Assembly: GCA_949949005.1 (NCBI GenBank)
Contig: CATLHM010000002.1
Coordinates: 186,001-250,000 of the forward strand
Reading direction: 5' to 3'
Source: an uncultured Lachnospiraceae bacterium
GTDB taxonomy: Bacteria > Bacillota > Clostridia > Lachnospirales > Lachnospiraceae
Length of the DNA: 64,000 nucleotides
Shown one piece after another: positions 28,014 through 35,895 of this stretch. Position numbers and translations under genes: made by a program. The notes under the pieces were generated by a model. The model saw nothing but the letters and a program-made list of their open reading frames with translations. It searched no databases and had not been told where the DNA came from. How positions within the stretch are numbered: position 1 is the stretch's first letter; each line of letters begins with the position of its first letter.

Positions 28014-28445
28014 TTATAAATATTGTTTCAGTCTTTCAATATTCTTTTCTTCAAAATCCATCAATTCTTTTGCGATCTCCATAGAGACATTTCCAGCGTT
28101 TTCATTATGATTGATCGCCCTCCACATACTGGTAAGGCCCCGGTTAGAGCCCTGAATCAAAAGCTCCGCGATATGGCTGGTACTGGTATTGAGCATAGTA
28201 TTGGCCCGCACACCCCCCTTCAGCATCATATCCTGAAATCCGTTTTCCCTGTAAGAGGCGGCCTTTCCGCTTAAAAGCCTGTCCGTTGCCTTGTTATAAA
28301 TATCCGCATACTTCATGGATTCCCGCGTTATATGCTGGGACAATCCGTCATCAAAAACCCTGTCATTGATGGTATCTATGGCTTTCATAGCCATTTTGGT
28401 ATTTCTCTGCACTTCCCGCAAAACCCTGGCATCATCACTTTTCAT
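28014..28445 (-). CDS. Small helical protein of unknown function
   Basis: A 143-residue, probably all-helical soluble protein (KSDDARVLREVQRNTKMAMKAIDTIND ... ELMDFEEKNIERLKQYL). Its helix pattern resembles ferritin-like or spore-coat-like four-helix proteins, but I see no iron-binding ExxH motif, so no function is assigned. The ATG at 28445 is preceded by AAGGAGAAAAGGTGAA. Upstream lies dispersed element copy B, whose hairpin with a CGAGTAGG arm ends about 25 bases before the start codon and may influence its expression. Confidence 0.7.
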   Translation of the reverse strand: MKSDDARVLREVQRNTKMAMKAIDTINDRVFDDGLSQHITRESMKYADIYNKATDRLLSGKAASYRENGFQDMMLKGGVRANTMLNTSTSHIAELLIQGSNRGLTSMWRAINHNENAGNVSMEIAKELMDFEEKNIERLKQYL

Positions 28446-28490
28446 TTCACCTTTTCTCCTTATTTCCTAATCAAGTAGGAAAGATTTTCT

Positions 28491-28572
28491 CCCTACTCGC
28501 CGCGCGGCCCGTGCGCTGCTTTAGCGGCATATTTCCAACCGCTGTAGCGCTTTGTGTACGGCCCTGTGCATA
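28491..28572 (-). repeat. Dispersed structured element, copy B
   Basis: Second copy. It shares CTACTCGCCGCGCGGCCCG with copy C and CTGTAGCGCTT with copy A. Stems: GGCC+GT (28506-28509, 28511-28512) with ACGGCC (28558-28563); GCGCT (28513-28517) with AGCGC (28546-28550); AGCGG (28523-28527) with CCGCT (28539-28543). On the minus strand it begins after the oxidoreductase terminator and runs into a further hairpin (about 28473-28497) in front of the 143-residue gene. Confidence 0.75.
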
Positions 28573-28605
28573 CAAAAAACGGAATAGATTTTCCATCTAT
28601 TCCGT
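28573..28605 (-). terminator. Terminator of the Gfo/Idh/MocA oxidoreductase gene
   Basis: ACGGAATAGAT (28579-28589) pairs perfectly with ATCTATTCCGT (28595-28605), loop of five, followed on the minus strand by TTTTTTG. It starts 27 bases after the stop codon. Confidence 0.9.
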
Positions 28606-28631
28606 CTTATTATGCTCACGCCTATCCTATT

Positions 28632-29636
28632 TTATTCCGTCGTCTCCGAATCTTCCTTCTCAAATGGAAATTTAATATTCCATTCCCTTCTCAGACTGTC
28701 CATCATTTCCATCACATATATGATTTCACTGTGAGGCATCTCTTCGCACTCAAACTTTCCCTCCCGGATCGCTCTCATAGATGCTTCCACCTCATATTCA
28801 TATCCTGATATCTGCTTTGGAGCCCTGTAAAAAGCAACCTTCTTATAGGAGGTATCATATACTGTGAGGCTTTCATAATTATTGATATTTTCAACCACCA
28901 AAAATCCCTTTGTCCCGTAAATAATCCCCTTCCGGTCACTCAGAGAAACCATGGAACTGTTCAGATGCGCAACCCTTCCATCCCTGTACTGAATCGTTAC
29001 GCTGTTTTGTTCATCCACCCCGCTGTTGGTATAAGTACAGCAAGAACTGATCTTCTCGATTTCTCTGCCGAAAACCATAAGGGCAAAGTTCAGAGGGTAT
29101 ACCCCCACATCCAGCAGAGCGCCTCCTGCCAGCGCCGGATCCTGAAGCCTGGGTACCTGGTCAATCACATATCCCAAATTGGCTGTAAGGGTTTTCGGCT
29201 CTCCGATCACCTTGCTGCCAATGACCTCCCGTATGGTGGCAAGCGTGGGCATATAGCGTGTCCAGATAGCCTCTCCCAAAAATACTCCCTTTTCCTCCGA
29301 CATCCGGATCAGTTCCTTAGCCTGGCTGGCATTGGCAGTGAAAGCCTTCTCGCACAGCACAGGCTTGCCCTGCTCCATACACAGCCTGGCATTGGCAAAA
29401 TGCTCCGAATGAGGCGTTGCGATATAAATTAAATCTACTTTTTTATCCATTGCCAGCTCCTCATAAGAGCCGTAGGCCTTTTTACACCCGTACTTTCCGG
29501 CAAAAACATCCGCTTTCACCTGTTCCCGTGAAGCCACTGCGTAGAGCTTTACATTCTTCATTTTATTTACGGTGTTTGCCATAACGCCTGCTATATTTCC
29601 GCTTCCCATAATCCCCACATTGAATTTTCTGATCAT
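28632..29636 (-). CDS. Gfo/Idh/MocA family oxidoreductase
   Basis: A 334-residue NAD(P)-dependent sugar or inositol dehydrogenase-like enzyme. The N-terminal Rossmann fold starts FNVGIMGSGNIAGVM (GxGxxA, about 6-20), followed by DLIYIATPHSEH and the catalytic-lysine region GKPVLCEKAFTANASQAKEL (EK near residue 98). The C-terminal domain starts with RYMPTLATIREVIGSKVIGE and GGALLDVGVYPLNFA. The substrate cannot be told; there are no sugar-pathway neighbours. It is a single-gene unit with its own terminator. Confidence 0.9.
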   Translation of the reverse strand: MIRKFNVGIMGSGNIAGVMANTVNKMKNVKLYAVASREQVKADVFAGKYGCKKAYGSYEELAMDKKVDLIYIATPHSEHFANARLCMEQGKPVLCEKAFTANASQAKELIRMSEEKGVFLGEAIWTRYMPTLATIREVIGSKVIGEPKTLTANLGYVIDQVPRLQDPALAGGALLDVGVYPLNFALMVFGREIEKISSCCTYTNSGVDEQNSVTIQYRDGRVAHLNSSMVSLSDRKGIIYGTKGFLVVENINNYESLTVYDTSYKKVAFYRAPKQISGYEYEVEASMRAIREGKFECEEMPHSEIIYVMEMMDSLRREWNIKFPFEKEDSETTE

Positions 29637-29737
29637 CTTACATATCCTTTCCTTCTCCCAATGTTAATCGCAATCAAAAAGCACTTTATTTTGTAAGTAT
29701 ACTACATAATCTCACAAAATAAAATGCTTTTAAATGG

Positions 29738-31066
29738 TTATTCTACATAATCTGATTTGACATATGCTGTCTGTCCGTTATACTTTACCCTGGTCCAGCC
29801 ATCCGCCTGCTTCATGAGAAGCTCAAGCTCATCCCCGGCGTAAGCAGTCCCCAGAGACTCAGCATCCGTGCTGGCGCTCTTACGCACCTTCACGCTCTCA
29901 ACCACCCTGACCTTACCCGAAGAAGCTTCCGATGAAGATGACGCAGGCGCTTCCTGCTGTGTATCATTGGAGGGTTCTGCGGCAGAAGCCTGTTCTACAC
30001 TCTCACTCTGCTCAGATACCACCTCCAGATAATCGCTCTTGATATAAGCGTCCCTGTCATTATACCTGACCTTGCTCCAGCCGTTTCCCTTCTCTTCCAG
30101 TAAGGTGAACTCCTGGCCGATCTGCGCCTTATCCAGTTTATCCGCTTCCTCACTGTCAGAGCTTCGGATATTGACCACGTCCGTAGCCCGTACCGTCTTT
30201 ATCACCGTTACCGCCGCTTCCTGGCTGTCTGTAGCAGAGGCCTGCGCTGTCTGCGTATCGTCTTCGGCCTCTGTGGCAGAAGCTTCCTCCTCCGGCCTTT
30301 CCACCTGAGCAAGGATTTCTCCTACATCCTCGTTGATCTTCTCTTTTAGGTAAGCGATATATTCGTTCAGCTCTTCATCCTCGGCCAGCATTTCGTTGTA
30401 TTCCACAACCACCTTATTGTTTAAATCCACAACGTCATCCTGGAGAGTAACTGCCTTGATATAATCCCAGACTTCCACATTGTAGGTACCGTCATTGATA
30501 AAGTAATTGCCCGACTCATCCTGGCCAATGTAGTAAGTCTGCATACCCGGAAGGGCTTTCTCCACATCGGCAAACAGGGTTTCGGAATAAACATATGCCA
30601 CATAGGTGTTTTCCTCTAAACCGGGCTTTGTATAAACATTCAGCACGGGATAGGAATCAATATACTTACTCAACTCCTGGACGCGTATCGTATCAATATC
30701 ATCCAGATAGGCATTCAGGGATGAGATCGTTTCGATATCTCCCTGGGCCTGGGCGTCGTAGTAAGTCCGAAACACCTTGTTTACTTCGGGATGTGTATTT
30801 TCTTCCAGTTCATAAACGGGCACGCTCTCGGCCTCTTGCTCTGCTTCTGGCACACTATCCTCCGCAGATACCGGTATTGCAGCTTCTTCAGCTTCCTTCT
30901 CCTTAATCTTTCTATGATTGGCATTTACTGCCACCAACACGGTAATCAATACGCAGACAATAAGAACAAGAGGCATTACTATCTTGTTATGATCCATGAC
31001 CCACTCTTCCACTGCCATGAACCTCGCTTTCAGCGCATGCTTTTTGCTCTGTTCTGAATATTTCAT
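29738..31066 (-). CDS. Membrane-anchored protein with two bacterial SH3 domains
   Basis: A 442-residue extracytoplasmic protein. After a basic N-terminus comes one membrane helix (IVMPLVLIVCVLITVLVAV, about 29-47), so the chain faces outward. Residues about 85-255 form an unassigned globular domain; the rest holds two SH3b domains (ATDVVNIRSSDSEEADKL ... YNDRDAYIKSDYLEV and KVRVVESVKVRKSASTDAESLG ... YNGQTAYVKSDYVE), separated by low-complexity Ser/Ala/Glu linkers. SH3b repeats often bind peptidoglycan. I place the start at ATG 31064-31066 behind AGAAAGGA; the frame runs back into the tRNA, which is not translated. Role in envelope maintenance is inferred. Confidence 0.88.
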   Translation of the reverse strand: MKYSEQSKKHALKARFMAVEEWVMDHNKIVMPLVLIVCVLITVLVAVNANHRKIKEKEAEEAAIPVSAEDSVPEAEQEAESVPVYELEENTHPEVNKVFRTYYDAQAQGDIETISSLNAYLDDIDTIRVQELSKYIDSYPVLNVYTKPGLEENTYVAYVYSETLFADVEKALPGMQTYYIGQDESGNYFINDGTYNVEVWDYIKAVTLQDDVVDLNNKVVVEYNEMLAEDEELNEYIAYLKEKINEDVGEILAQVERPEEEASATEAEDDTQTAQASATDSQEAAVTVIKTVRATDVVNIRSSDSEEADKLDKAQIGQEFTLLEEKGNGWSKVRYNDRDAYIKSDYLEVVSEQSESVEQASAAEPSNDTQQEAPASSSSEASSGKVRVVESVKVRKSASTDAESLGTAYAGDELELLMKQADGWTRVKYNGQTAYVKSDYVE

Positions 31067-31111
31067 AATCATCCTTTCTTCATAATAAAAATATATCCAA
31101 GGTGATGCAAA

Positions 31112-31183
31112 TGCACCCGACAGGACTCGAACCTGCACTAAAGGCGTCGGAGGCCTTCGTTCTATCCATTAGACTACGGGTGC
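31112..31183 (-). tRNA. tRNA-Arg (anticodon CCG)
   Basis: The minus strand folds as a complete cloverleaf: acceptor GCACCCG with CGGGTGC, anticodon stem AAGGC with GCCTT, anticodon loop CTCCGAC (CCG), and T arm CAGGT TCGAGTC CTGTC nearly fully paired. The discriminator is A and CCA is not encoded. It reads the CGG arginine codon. Just outside it the leader CAAGGTGATG (31219-31210) and the trailer CATCACCTTG (31107-31098) are perfect complements. Confidence 0.97.
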
Positions 31184-31222
31184 ATAAAATAAATATTACA
31201 AATTTGTTACATCACCTTGAAT

Positions 31223-31251
31223 ATCATATCATATGCTTTCCAGAATGTCTA
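31223..31251 (-). promoter_or_regulatory. Promoter of tRNA-Arg
   Basis: Minus strand TAGACA (31246-31251), 17-base spacer, TATGAT (31223-31228). Transcription would begin near 31216, inside the leader arm that pairs with the tRNA trailer. The SH3b gene downstream may be read from the same promoter, since no T-rich terminator clearly separates it. Confidence 0.65.
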
Positions 31252-31302
31252 GCCCATCCTTTATAAAAATTTGTAAAAAAATTATGTTGGTTTTATGAAA
31301 TC

Positions 31303-32286
31303 TTATAAAAGCCACAAAATTCTCTTCTTCTTTCTACTATAATAATAGACAGAATCCGCCAGAATCTCCTCCTGCGCCACCTGTGTCCGGTTGATATCTG
31401 TCACGATCTCCCACAGCGCCTCTTTACTGATACTCTCATCCTGAGGCACAAGAACCAGCTCGTGGACAGAGCTGGGCAAGATATAGAAGTCCCGGCCCAG
31501 CTTTTCCCCGAAAATTTTAAGCACATCCGGATAAAGCATACAGGCCGCCCCGTTTATTTTTTGCCTGTTGGTCAGTACATACATGGGAATCTTGCCCAAA
31601 GTGAAGTCGGCCGCGATCTGTTCGATCAGCTCATCGGCAAGGTTCGTTTTTTCCTTTTCTTTTTCCGAAAAAGCACCCAGCCCTATCTTTCTCTCCTGGG
31701 ATAAATCCTCCGCAAGCATCCCTCTCATAATCTCTTCCATGCTATCGATCATCCAAGGAAACAGCTTTGGCGTGTTAGAGGCTGCAATTTCCAGAAGCTC
31801 CTCTGGGTTTGTCCCCCAGAATTTCATGTGCTGGTTATTCACCGAAACCACGGCACTTCCAAAAAAGGGAGCTTCCTGCACTGTATAATAATATACTATA
31901 GCAAGATTATGAAATATTTTATGGGGCATGTTCCTTAACAGCCTTTTGTTTTTTTCCGCCGAGACCAGCTTAAACGCCAGTCTGCCCTTTGCTCTCCCAA
32001 ATTCCGTAAAACCCGAGAGATCCACCTTTTCTTCCAGCTTTGCCTCTGTGAAATTTGTCAGAAGCCGCCCCGCAATCTGAAGGGCTTCTTTCTCCGTCAG
32101 CCCTTCTTGGTAAAATTCATCAATATAAATTGTAGGAAAAACATTCTCCCCTTCCTGCCTCACGGTGATCCCTGTTCTCCTGACTCCGTTATTTTTATTC
32201 ACGATTCCGGATAATACCGTATAGCCACTGCCTAATTCTTCCTGCAGGCTCTTTAAGATGATTTGTGTAAAAGATGTGAAATTCAT
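31303..32286 (-). CDS. DUF5688 family protein
   Basis: A 327-residue protein of a family seen mostly in Lachnospiraceae. Recognisable stretches are NNGVRRTGITVRQEGENVFPTIYIDEFY near the N-terminus, MPHKIFHNLAIVYYYTV in the middle and the C-terminal NGAACMLYPDVLKIFGEKLGRDFYILPSSVHELVLVP. No catalytic motif, signal peptide or membrane helix is evident. Function unknown. The frame reaches back to a TTG at 32313, but MNFTSFTQIILKSLQEEL from the ATG at 32286 is the likely start. Dispersed element copy C with its CGAGTAGGGG hairpin lies about 45 bases upstream. Confidence 0.8.
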   Translation of the reverse strand: MNFTSFTQIILKSLQEELGSGYTVLSGIVNKNNGVRRTGITVRQEGENVFPTIYIDEFYQEGLTEKEALQIAGRLLTNFTEAKLEEKVDLSGFTEFGRAKGRLAFKLVSAEKNKRLLRNMPHKIFHNLAIVYYYTVQEAPFFGSAVVSVNNQHMKFWGTNPEELLEIAASNTPKLFPWMIDSMEEIMRGMLAEDLSQERKIGLGAFSEKEKEKTNLADELIEQIAADFTLGKIPMYVLTNRQKINGAACMLYPDVLKIFGEKLGRDFYILPSSVHELVLVPQDESISKEALWEIVTDINRTQVAQEEILADSVYYYSRKKKRILWLL

Positions 32287-32353
32287 AGAAATGATACTAC
32301 CTCGTTCTTTCAAAAATAGGTTTTTAAGAGAATCGAGCAGGGAAGGTTACTTC

Positions 32354-32414
32354 CCCTACTCGCCGCGCGGCCCGCATGCTGCCCTAGCAGCAAATTTCTT
32401 TATGCGGCTGCGCA
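32354..32414 (-). repeat. Dispersed structured element, copy C (short form)
   Basis: Third copy, lacking the CTGTAGCGCTT segment. Outer stem CCGCAT (32372-32377) with ATGCGG (32402-32407); inner stem GCTGC (32378-32382) with GCAGC (32387-32391) around CCTA. It follows the efp terminator on the minus strand and ends in a hairpin (about 32333-32363, GGGAAG with CTTCCC plus CGAG with CTCG) ahead of the DUF5688 gene. Confidence 0.72.
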
Positions 32415-32447
32415 CAAAAAAAGACAATGAATGATCTCATTGTCTTT
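32415..32447 (-). terminator. Terminator of efp
   Basis: AAAGACAATGA (32420-32430) pairs perfectly with TCATTGTCTTT (32437-32447), and seven T residues follow on the minus strand. It lies 33 bases beyond the efp stop. Confidence 0.9.
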
Positions 32448-32479
32448 AGGCTTTGTGAATTGATTGGACATTTGACGGT

Positions 32480-33037
32480 TTATACTCTGGAAAGGTATTC
32501 GCCGGTTCTGGTATCAATCTTAATCACGTCATGCATTTCAACAAACAGAGGTACGTTTACCGTAGCGCCTGTCTCCACCGTAGCGGGTTTGGAAGCTCCT
32601 GTGGCCGTATCTCCCTTAAATCCGGGCTCTGTTTCGATAATCTCCAGCTCCACGAACAGAGGAGGCTCAACGGAAAATACGCTGCCGTTATGGGAACAAA
32701 TCTTAACCATCTCATTTTCCTTGACAAACTTCAAGGCATCCCCTACGGTTTCTTCATTCAATGCAATCTGATCATAGGTTTCAACGTCCATAAAGTTATA
32801 CAGTTCTCCGTCTGAATACAGGTACTGCATATCTTTTCTATCAATACGTGCCTGTGGACACTTTTCGGTAGGTCTGAAAGTTTTCTCCACTACGCCGCCA
32901 CTCTTGATATTCTTCAGCTTAGTTCTCACAAATGCTGCGCCTTTGCCGGGCTTCACATGCTGGAACTCGATAATCTGGTAAACATTATTATCTAACTCAA
33001 TTGTAATACCATTTCTGAAATCGCCTGCAGAAATCAT
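32480..33037 (-). CDS. efp: Translation elongation factor P
   Basis: Relieves ribosome stalling at polyproline. The 185 residues show the KOW-like domain I with the modified-lysine loop [17 protein letters not shown] (Lys32) and two OB domains ending in the conserved C-terminus [25 protein letters not shown]-type sequence. The ATG follows AGGAGGAATATTTT. It follows aroQ, as in many Firmicutes, and has its own terminator. Confidence 0.98.
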   Translation of the reverse strand: MISAGDFRNGITIELDNNVYQIIEFQHVKPGKGAAFVRTKLKNIKSGGVVEKTFRPTEKCPQARIDRKDMQYLYSDGELYNFMDVETYDQIALNEETVGDALKFVKENEMVKICSHNGSVFSVEPPLFVELEIIETEPGFKGDTATGASKPATVETGATVNVPLFVEMHDVIKIDTRTGEYLSRV

Positions 33038-33104
33038 AAAATATTCCTCCTAAAATTTTCACCATATAATTCCTTATTCAGTTTAATATATATAATGATA
33101 TTTT

Positions 33105-33557
33105 TCAACCACTTTCTTTGGAGAATGCCAAAAAATCCAAAATAAAGTCGATTGCTTCCAGATAGCCGGGAAGTCCGTGGCCATAAATCTGTTTGTTGCA
33201 TACCGGTGCCGTCACCGATATTTTCCGAAACTCTTCTCTCTGGGTGATATCGGAAATGTGGATCTCCACCTTGGGAAAGGGAATGCTGGCAAGGGCATCC
33301 CTGATGGCATAGCTGTAATGCGTAAAGGCGCCGGGGTTAATCACGATCCCCTCTGTCCCGTCAGAGTAGGCGTCCTGTATTCTGTCAATGATGGCTCCCT
33401 CATGATTGCTTTGGAAGACCTCTATGGCAATTTTCTTTTCCTCCCCCTTCTTGCCAATCAAATCCAGGAGATAATCATAATCCTGGGTGCCGTAAACACT
33501 TTTTTCCCTGATTCCAAGAAAATTGATATTGGGCCCGTTAATAACTAAAATCTTCAT
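33105..33557 (-). CDS. aroQ: Type II 3-dehydroquinate dehydratase
   Basis: Third step of the shikimate pathway, a dodecameric enzyme. The 150 residues contain INGPNINFLGIREKSVYG with the catalytic Tyr22, FQSNHEGAIIDRI, NPGAFTHYSYAIRDAL and EVHISDITQREEFRK-like EIHISDI, followed by CNKQIYGHGLPGYLEAI. It lies 40 bases downstream of aroK in an aroE-aroK-aroQ-efp order. Confidence 0.97.
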   Translation of the reverse strand: MKILVINGPNINFLGIREKSVYGTQDYDYLLDLIGKKGEEKKIAIEVFQSNHEGAIIDRIQDAYSDGTEGIVINPGAFTHYSYAIRDALASIPFPKVEIHISDITQREEFRKISVTAPVCNKQIYGHGLPGYLEAIDFILDFLAFSKESG

Positions 33558-33597
33558 TTAATTTCCTCTTTTCCTGTACCTGTCCAAAATATTAAAT

Positions 33598-34107
33598 CTA
33601 CATAATATTTATCAAGATGCTGTCCAAAATCTCGTCAAAAGACTTCCCGGAAACATCCACAATCATATCGGCGCAGGCCTCATAAACCGGCTCCCGCTGA
33701 AAAAGCAGTGTCTTAATCCTTTCCTTCGGATCCGCAACCTGCAAAAGAGGCCTTGTGCTGTCGCTTTTGAGACGCTCATAAACCGTCTCCGGATCCGCCT
33801 TAAGGTAAACCACCTTACCGAGCTGCCTTAAAAGCTGATGGTTTTCCTCCCTTAAGGGAAGCCCGCCGCCTGCGGAAATGATCTGGCCATCAGCCAAATC
33901 CAGCAATTTTTTCAGGCACTGCGTCTCCATCCTCCGAAATTCCTCCTCCCCCAGGGAGGCAAAAATCTCAGACACCGTCATTTTCTGTTTCTGTTCAATC
34001 CATTTATCCGTGTCAATCATGGTTCTTTTCAGCCGGTAGGACAGCTTGATTCCCACACTGGTCTTCCCGCTCCCCATAAAACCGATCAAAATAATGTTAT
34101 CCTTCAT
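33598..34107 (-). CDS. aroK: Shikimate kinase
   Basis: Phosphorylates shikimate with ATP. The 169 residues begin with the P-loop IGFMGSGKTSVG (8-19), then DTDKWIEQ for substrate, FRRMETQCL, the GGG motif SAGGGLPLREEN and the lid region STRPLL. Its start overlaps the aroE stop by 11 bases, so the two are translationally coupled. Confidence 0.97.
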   Translation of the reverse strand: MKDNIILIGFMGSGKTSVGIKLSYRLKRTMIDTDKWIEQKQKMTVSEIFASLGEEEFRRMETQCLKKLLDLADGQIISAGGGLPLREENHQLLRQLGKVVYLKADPETVYERLKSDSTRPLLQVADPKERIKTLLFQREPVYEACADMIVDVSGKSFDEILDSILINIM

Positions 34108-34972
34108 CTTTGATTCCCATTTTCTCTTTCATTGCTTCGTACACTTCTTTTGCAAGCTCCTCGGAAACACTCACCTGATTCCACAATTCATAGGCAATAA
34201 TTCCCTGATATAAAAGCATTTTCAGTCCATGAAAAGCCCTGCCCCCCTGGGCTCTCACAAGCTGCATAAACCGTGTCTCGGTAGGGTTGAAAATCAGCTC
34301 ATATCCTGTATGTATTTTCCGATAAAAGGCTTCGTCCTCAATCACTGCCCTGCCCACATTGGGAAACATCCCCTGGCTGGTTGCCTGAATCGCCAGAAAC
34401 TTTTCATCCGGCAGCTTTTCATAGTCTGAAAGAGCCATGGGATAAAGAATTTCCCTTCCTACTTTCTCATTTACCTCCTCAGAGAGCGCCTCTGCCCTCT
34501 CTGGCGAGCGGTTCAGCACATACACCCGCAGGGCTTTCTTGTCAGCGCACAGAAATGCCACTGCCCTTGCCACCCCTCCTGCCCCCAGCAGCACCACTTT
34601 TTCTCCCTCAAGAGCCACCCCCTGGGTACACATAGCGCGGTAAAGCCCCGGCATATCCGTGTTGTAACCCTTAAATCCGGACTTAACTCTCACCAATGTG
34701 TTCACTGCCCCGATCTTTTCTGCCAATCCGTCAATTTCCACAAGGGCGGGAATCACCTCGCTTTTGAAGGGAACCGTCACATTGACCCCCAGCATGTTCA
34801 GGGCATAGGCTCCCTTTGCCGCCGTAACTGCTTCTCCCCTCTCCACCCGAAAGGGAACATAGACCAGATTGTGGGAGAGCTTTGCCGCCAAGGTATTATG
34901 AATAGTAGGCGACATGGTGTGCTCCACAGGATTGCCGATCACGCCGCATACTCTTGTATATCCGTCAATCAT
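34097..34972 (-). CDS. aroE: Shikimate dehydrogenase
   Basis: Reduces 3-dehydroshikimate with NADPH. The 291 residues show the substrate site GNPVEHTMSPTIHN, the catalytic lysine in NVTVPFKSEV, the Asp in GYNTDMPG, the nucleotide loop VLLGAGGVARAVAF, and ATSQGMFP. The ATG at 34972 follows GGAGGAAGAA. First gene of the aroE-aroK-aroQ block. Confidence 0.97.
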   Translation of the reverse strand: MIDGYTRVCGVIGNPVEHTMSPTIHNTLAAKLSHNLVYVPFRVERGEAVTAAKGAYALNMLGVNVTVPFKSEVIPALVEIDGLAEKIGAVNTLVRVKSGFKGYNTDMPGLYRAMCTQGVALEGEKVVLLGAGGVARAVAFLCADKKALRVYVLNRSPERAEALSEEVNEKVGREILYPMALSDYEKLPDEKFLAIQATSQGMFPNVGRAVIEDEAFYRKIHTGYELIFNPTETRFMQLVRAQGGRAFHGLKMLLYQGIIAYELWNQVSVSEELAKEVYEAMKEKMGIKDEG

Positions 34973-35041
34973 TTCTTCCTCCCTGCTGCCGCCAGGCGGC
35001 TTTCAAACAACAGATGCCTGGCCAGACATCCCTTTGTATCT

Positions 35042-35569
35042 TTAAAGCGAACTTTGTGCCGAGTTTTCGGCATCAAGGCATCTTCGCCTGTAAAAAACAA
35101 GCACGATCTTCTCCAGATAACGCTTCAAAACGATCTGAATCTCTTCCTTTTTGTCGATAGGGCTCACCAAAATGGAAAAAATCCCGGTATTTCTGGCTCC
35201 CCACACATCGGTAAAAAGCTGATCCCCCACAAAAAGTGTGGTTTTGGTGTCGGTTCCCATCATCTCCATTGCCTTCTGATAACCCTTCTTTGCCGGCTTA
35301 CCTGCCTTGAAAATATAGCTGGCATGAACCTCGTCATTGAACATTTTCACTCTCGGCTCCTTGTTATTAGACAAAAGAACCACACCAAATCCCATCTCCT
35401 TAAGACCTTCGATCAGTTCAATACTCCGCTTATCCGCAGGCGCTCCATGGGGAACCAGCGTATTGTCGATATCAAAAATCACTCCCCGGTAGCCCTTTTC
35501 GAAATATTCCCTGAAATTGACCTCATAGGCAGAAGGGGCCATAAGGTCAGGGTAAAAGCGTTCCAGCAT
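35042..35569 (-). CDS. yqeG: YqeG-family HAD IIIA phosphatase
   Basis: A 175-residue haloacid dehalogenase-type phosphatase. The nucleophile motif is IFDIDNTLVPHG (Asp about 37-39), motif II is VLLSNNKEPRV, and motif III/IV is GVGDQLFTDVWGARN-like (FVGDQLFTDVWGARNTG). The N-terminus LERFYPDLMAPSAYEV is specific to YqeG; relatives dephosphorylate phosphatidylglycerol phosphate in some bacteria and plastids, so a lipid role is plausible. Start at ATG 35567-35569 behind GGGAGGATTTTTT. It lies 69 bases upstream of aroE, as in other Firmicutes. Confidence 0.9.
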   Translation of the reverse strand: MLERFYPDLMAPSAYEVNFREYFEKGYRGVIFDIDNTLVPHGAPADKRSIELIEGLKEMGFGVVLLSNNKEPRVKMFNDEVHASYIFKAGKPAKKGYQKAMEMMGTDTKTTLFVGDQLFTDVWGARNTGIFSILVSPIDKKEEIQIVLKRYLEKIVLVFYRRRCLDAENSAQSSL

Positions 35570-35694
35570 AAAAAATCCTCCCTGCACGATAAAATGCCTT
35601 TTCTATTGTACAGAATGAAGCGGGGTTTCGCAAGTAGTTTCTTTGGGTTTGCGTTTTTACGTCTTGTACGGTATTCTGGTGTCTGCTTTTGTAA

Positions 35695-35766
35695 AAGTTT
35701 ACATAAAATTATTATGTAAACTTATTTATACGATATGTAAAAATTAATTCTTAACTTAATTTTTAC
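35695..35766. promoter_or_regulatory. Two adjacent perfect palindromes between yqeG and sigG
   Basis: The 307-base divergent gap 35589-35895 has no gene. It holds two inverted repeats. AAGTTTACATAA (35695-35706) pairs with TTATGTAAACTT (35712-35723) around five bases. GTAAAAATTAA (35737-35747) pairs with TTAATTTTTAC (35756-35766) around eight bases. They could be operators for sigG or yqeG. Neither has the GC-rich stem of a terminator. The rest of the gap is AT-rich with no clear sigma-F or sigma-G promoter. Confidence 0.6.
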
Positions 35767-35895
35767 CATTTCCAAGACCTGGCACAAAAAAGAAAATCAT
35801 GAATAATTTCACCCCATTTTGTGAATGATTTCTATTACAGGCAATTTTTCTCAGAGAGTACTCCTGGAAAGGCCTGTAAATGAAGCAGGAGGATA

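Noticed and set aside
31067-31138. N-terminal extension of the SH3b protein into tRNA-Arg
   Set aside because: The frame is open only because the tRNA has no stop there; the binding site AGAAAGGA and membrane topology support the ATG at 31066.
35800-35830. Sigma-G-like promoter TGAATA with GAATGAT after 17 bases
   Set aside because: The -10 lacks the conserved CAT...TA pattern, and the match is no better than expected in an AT-rich gap.
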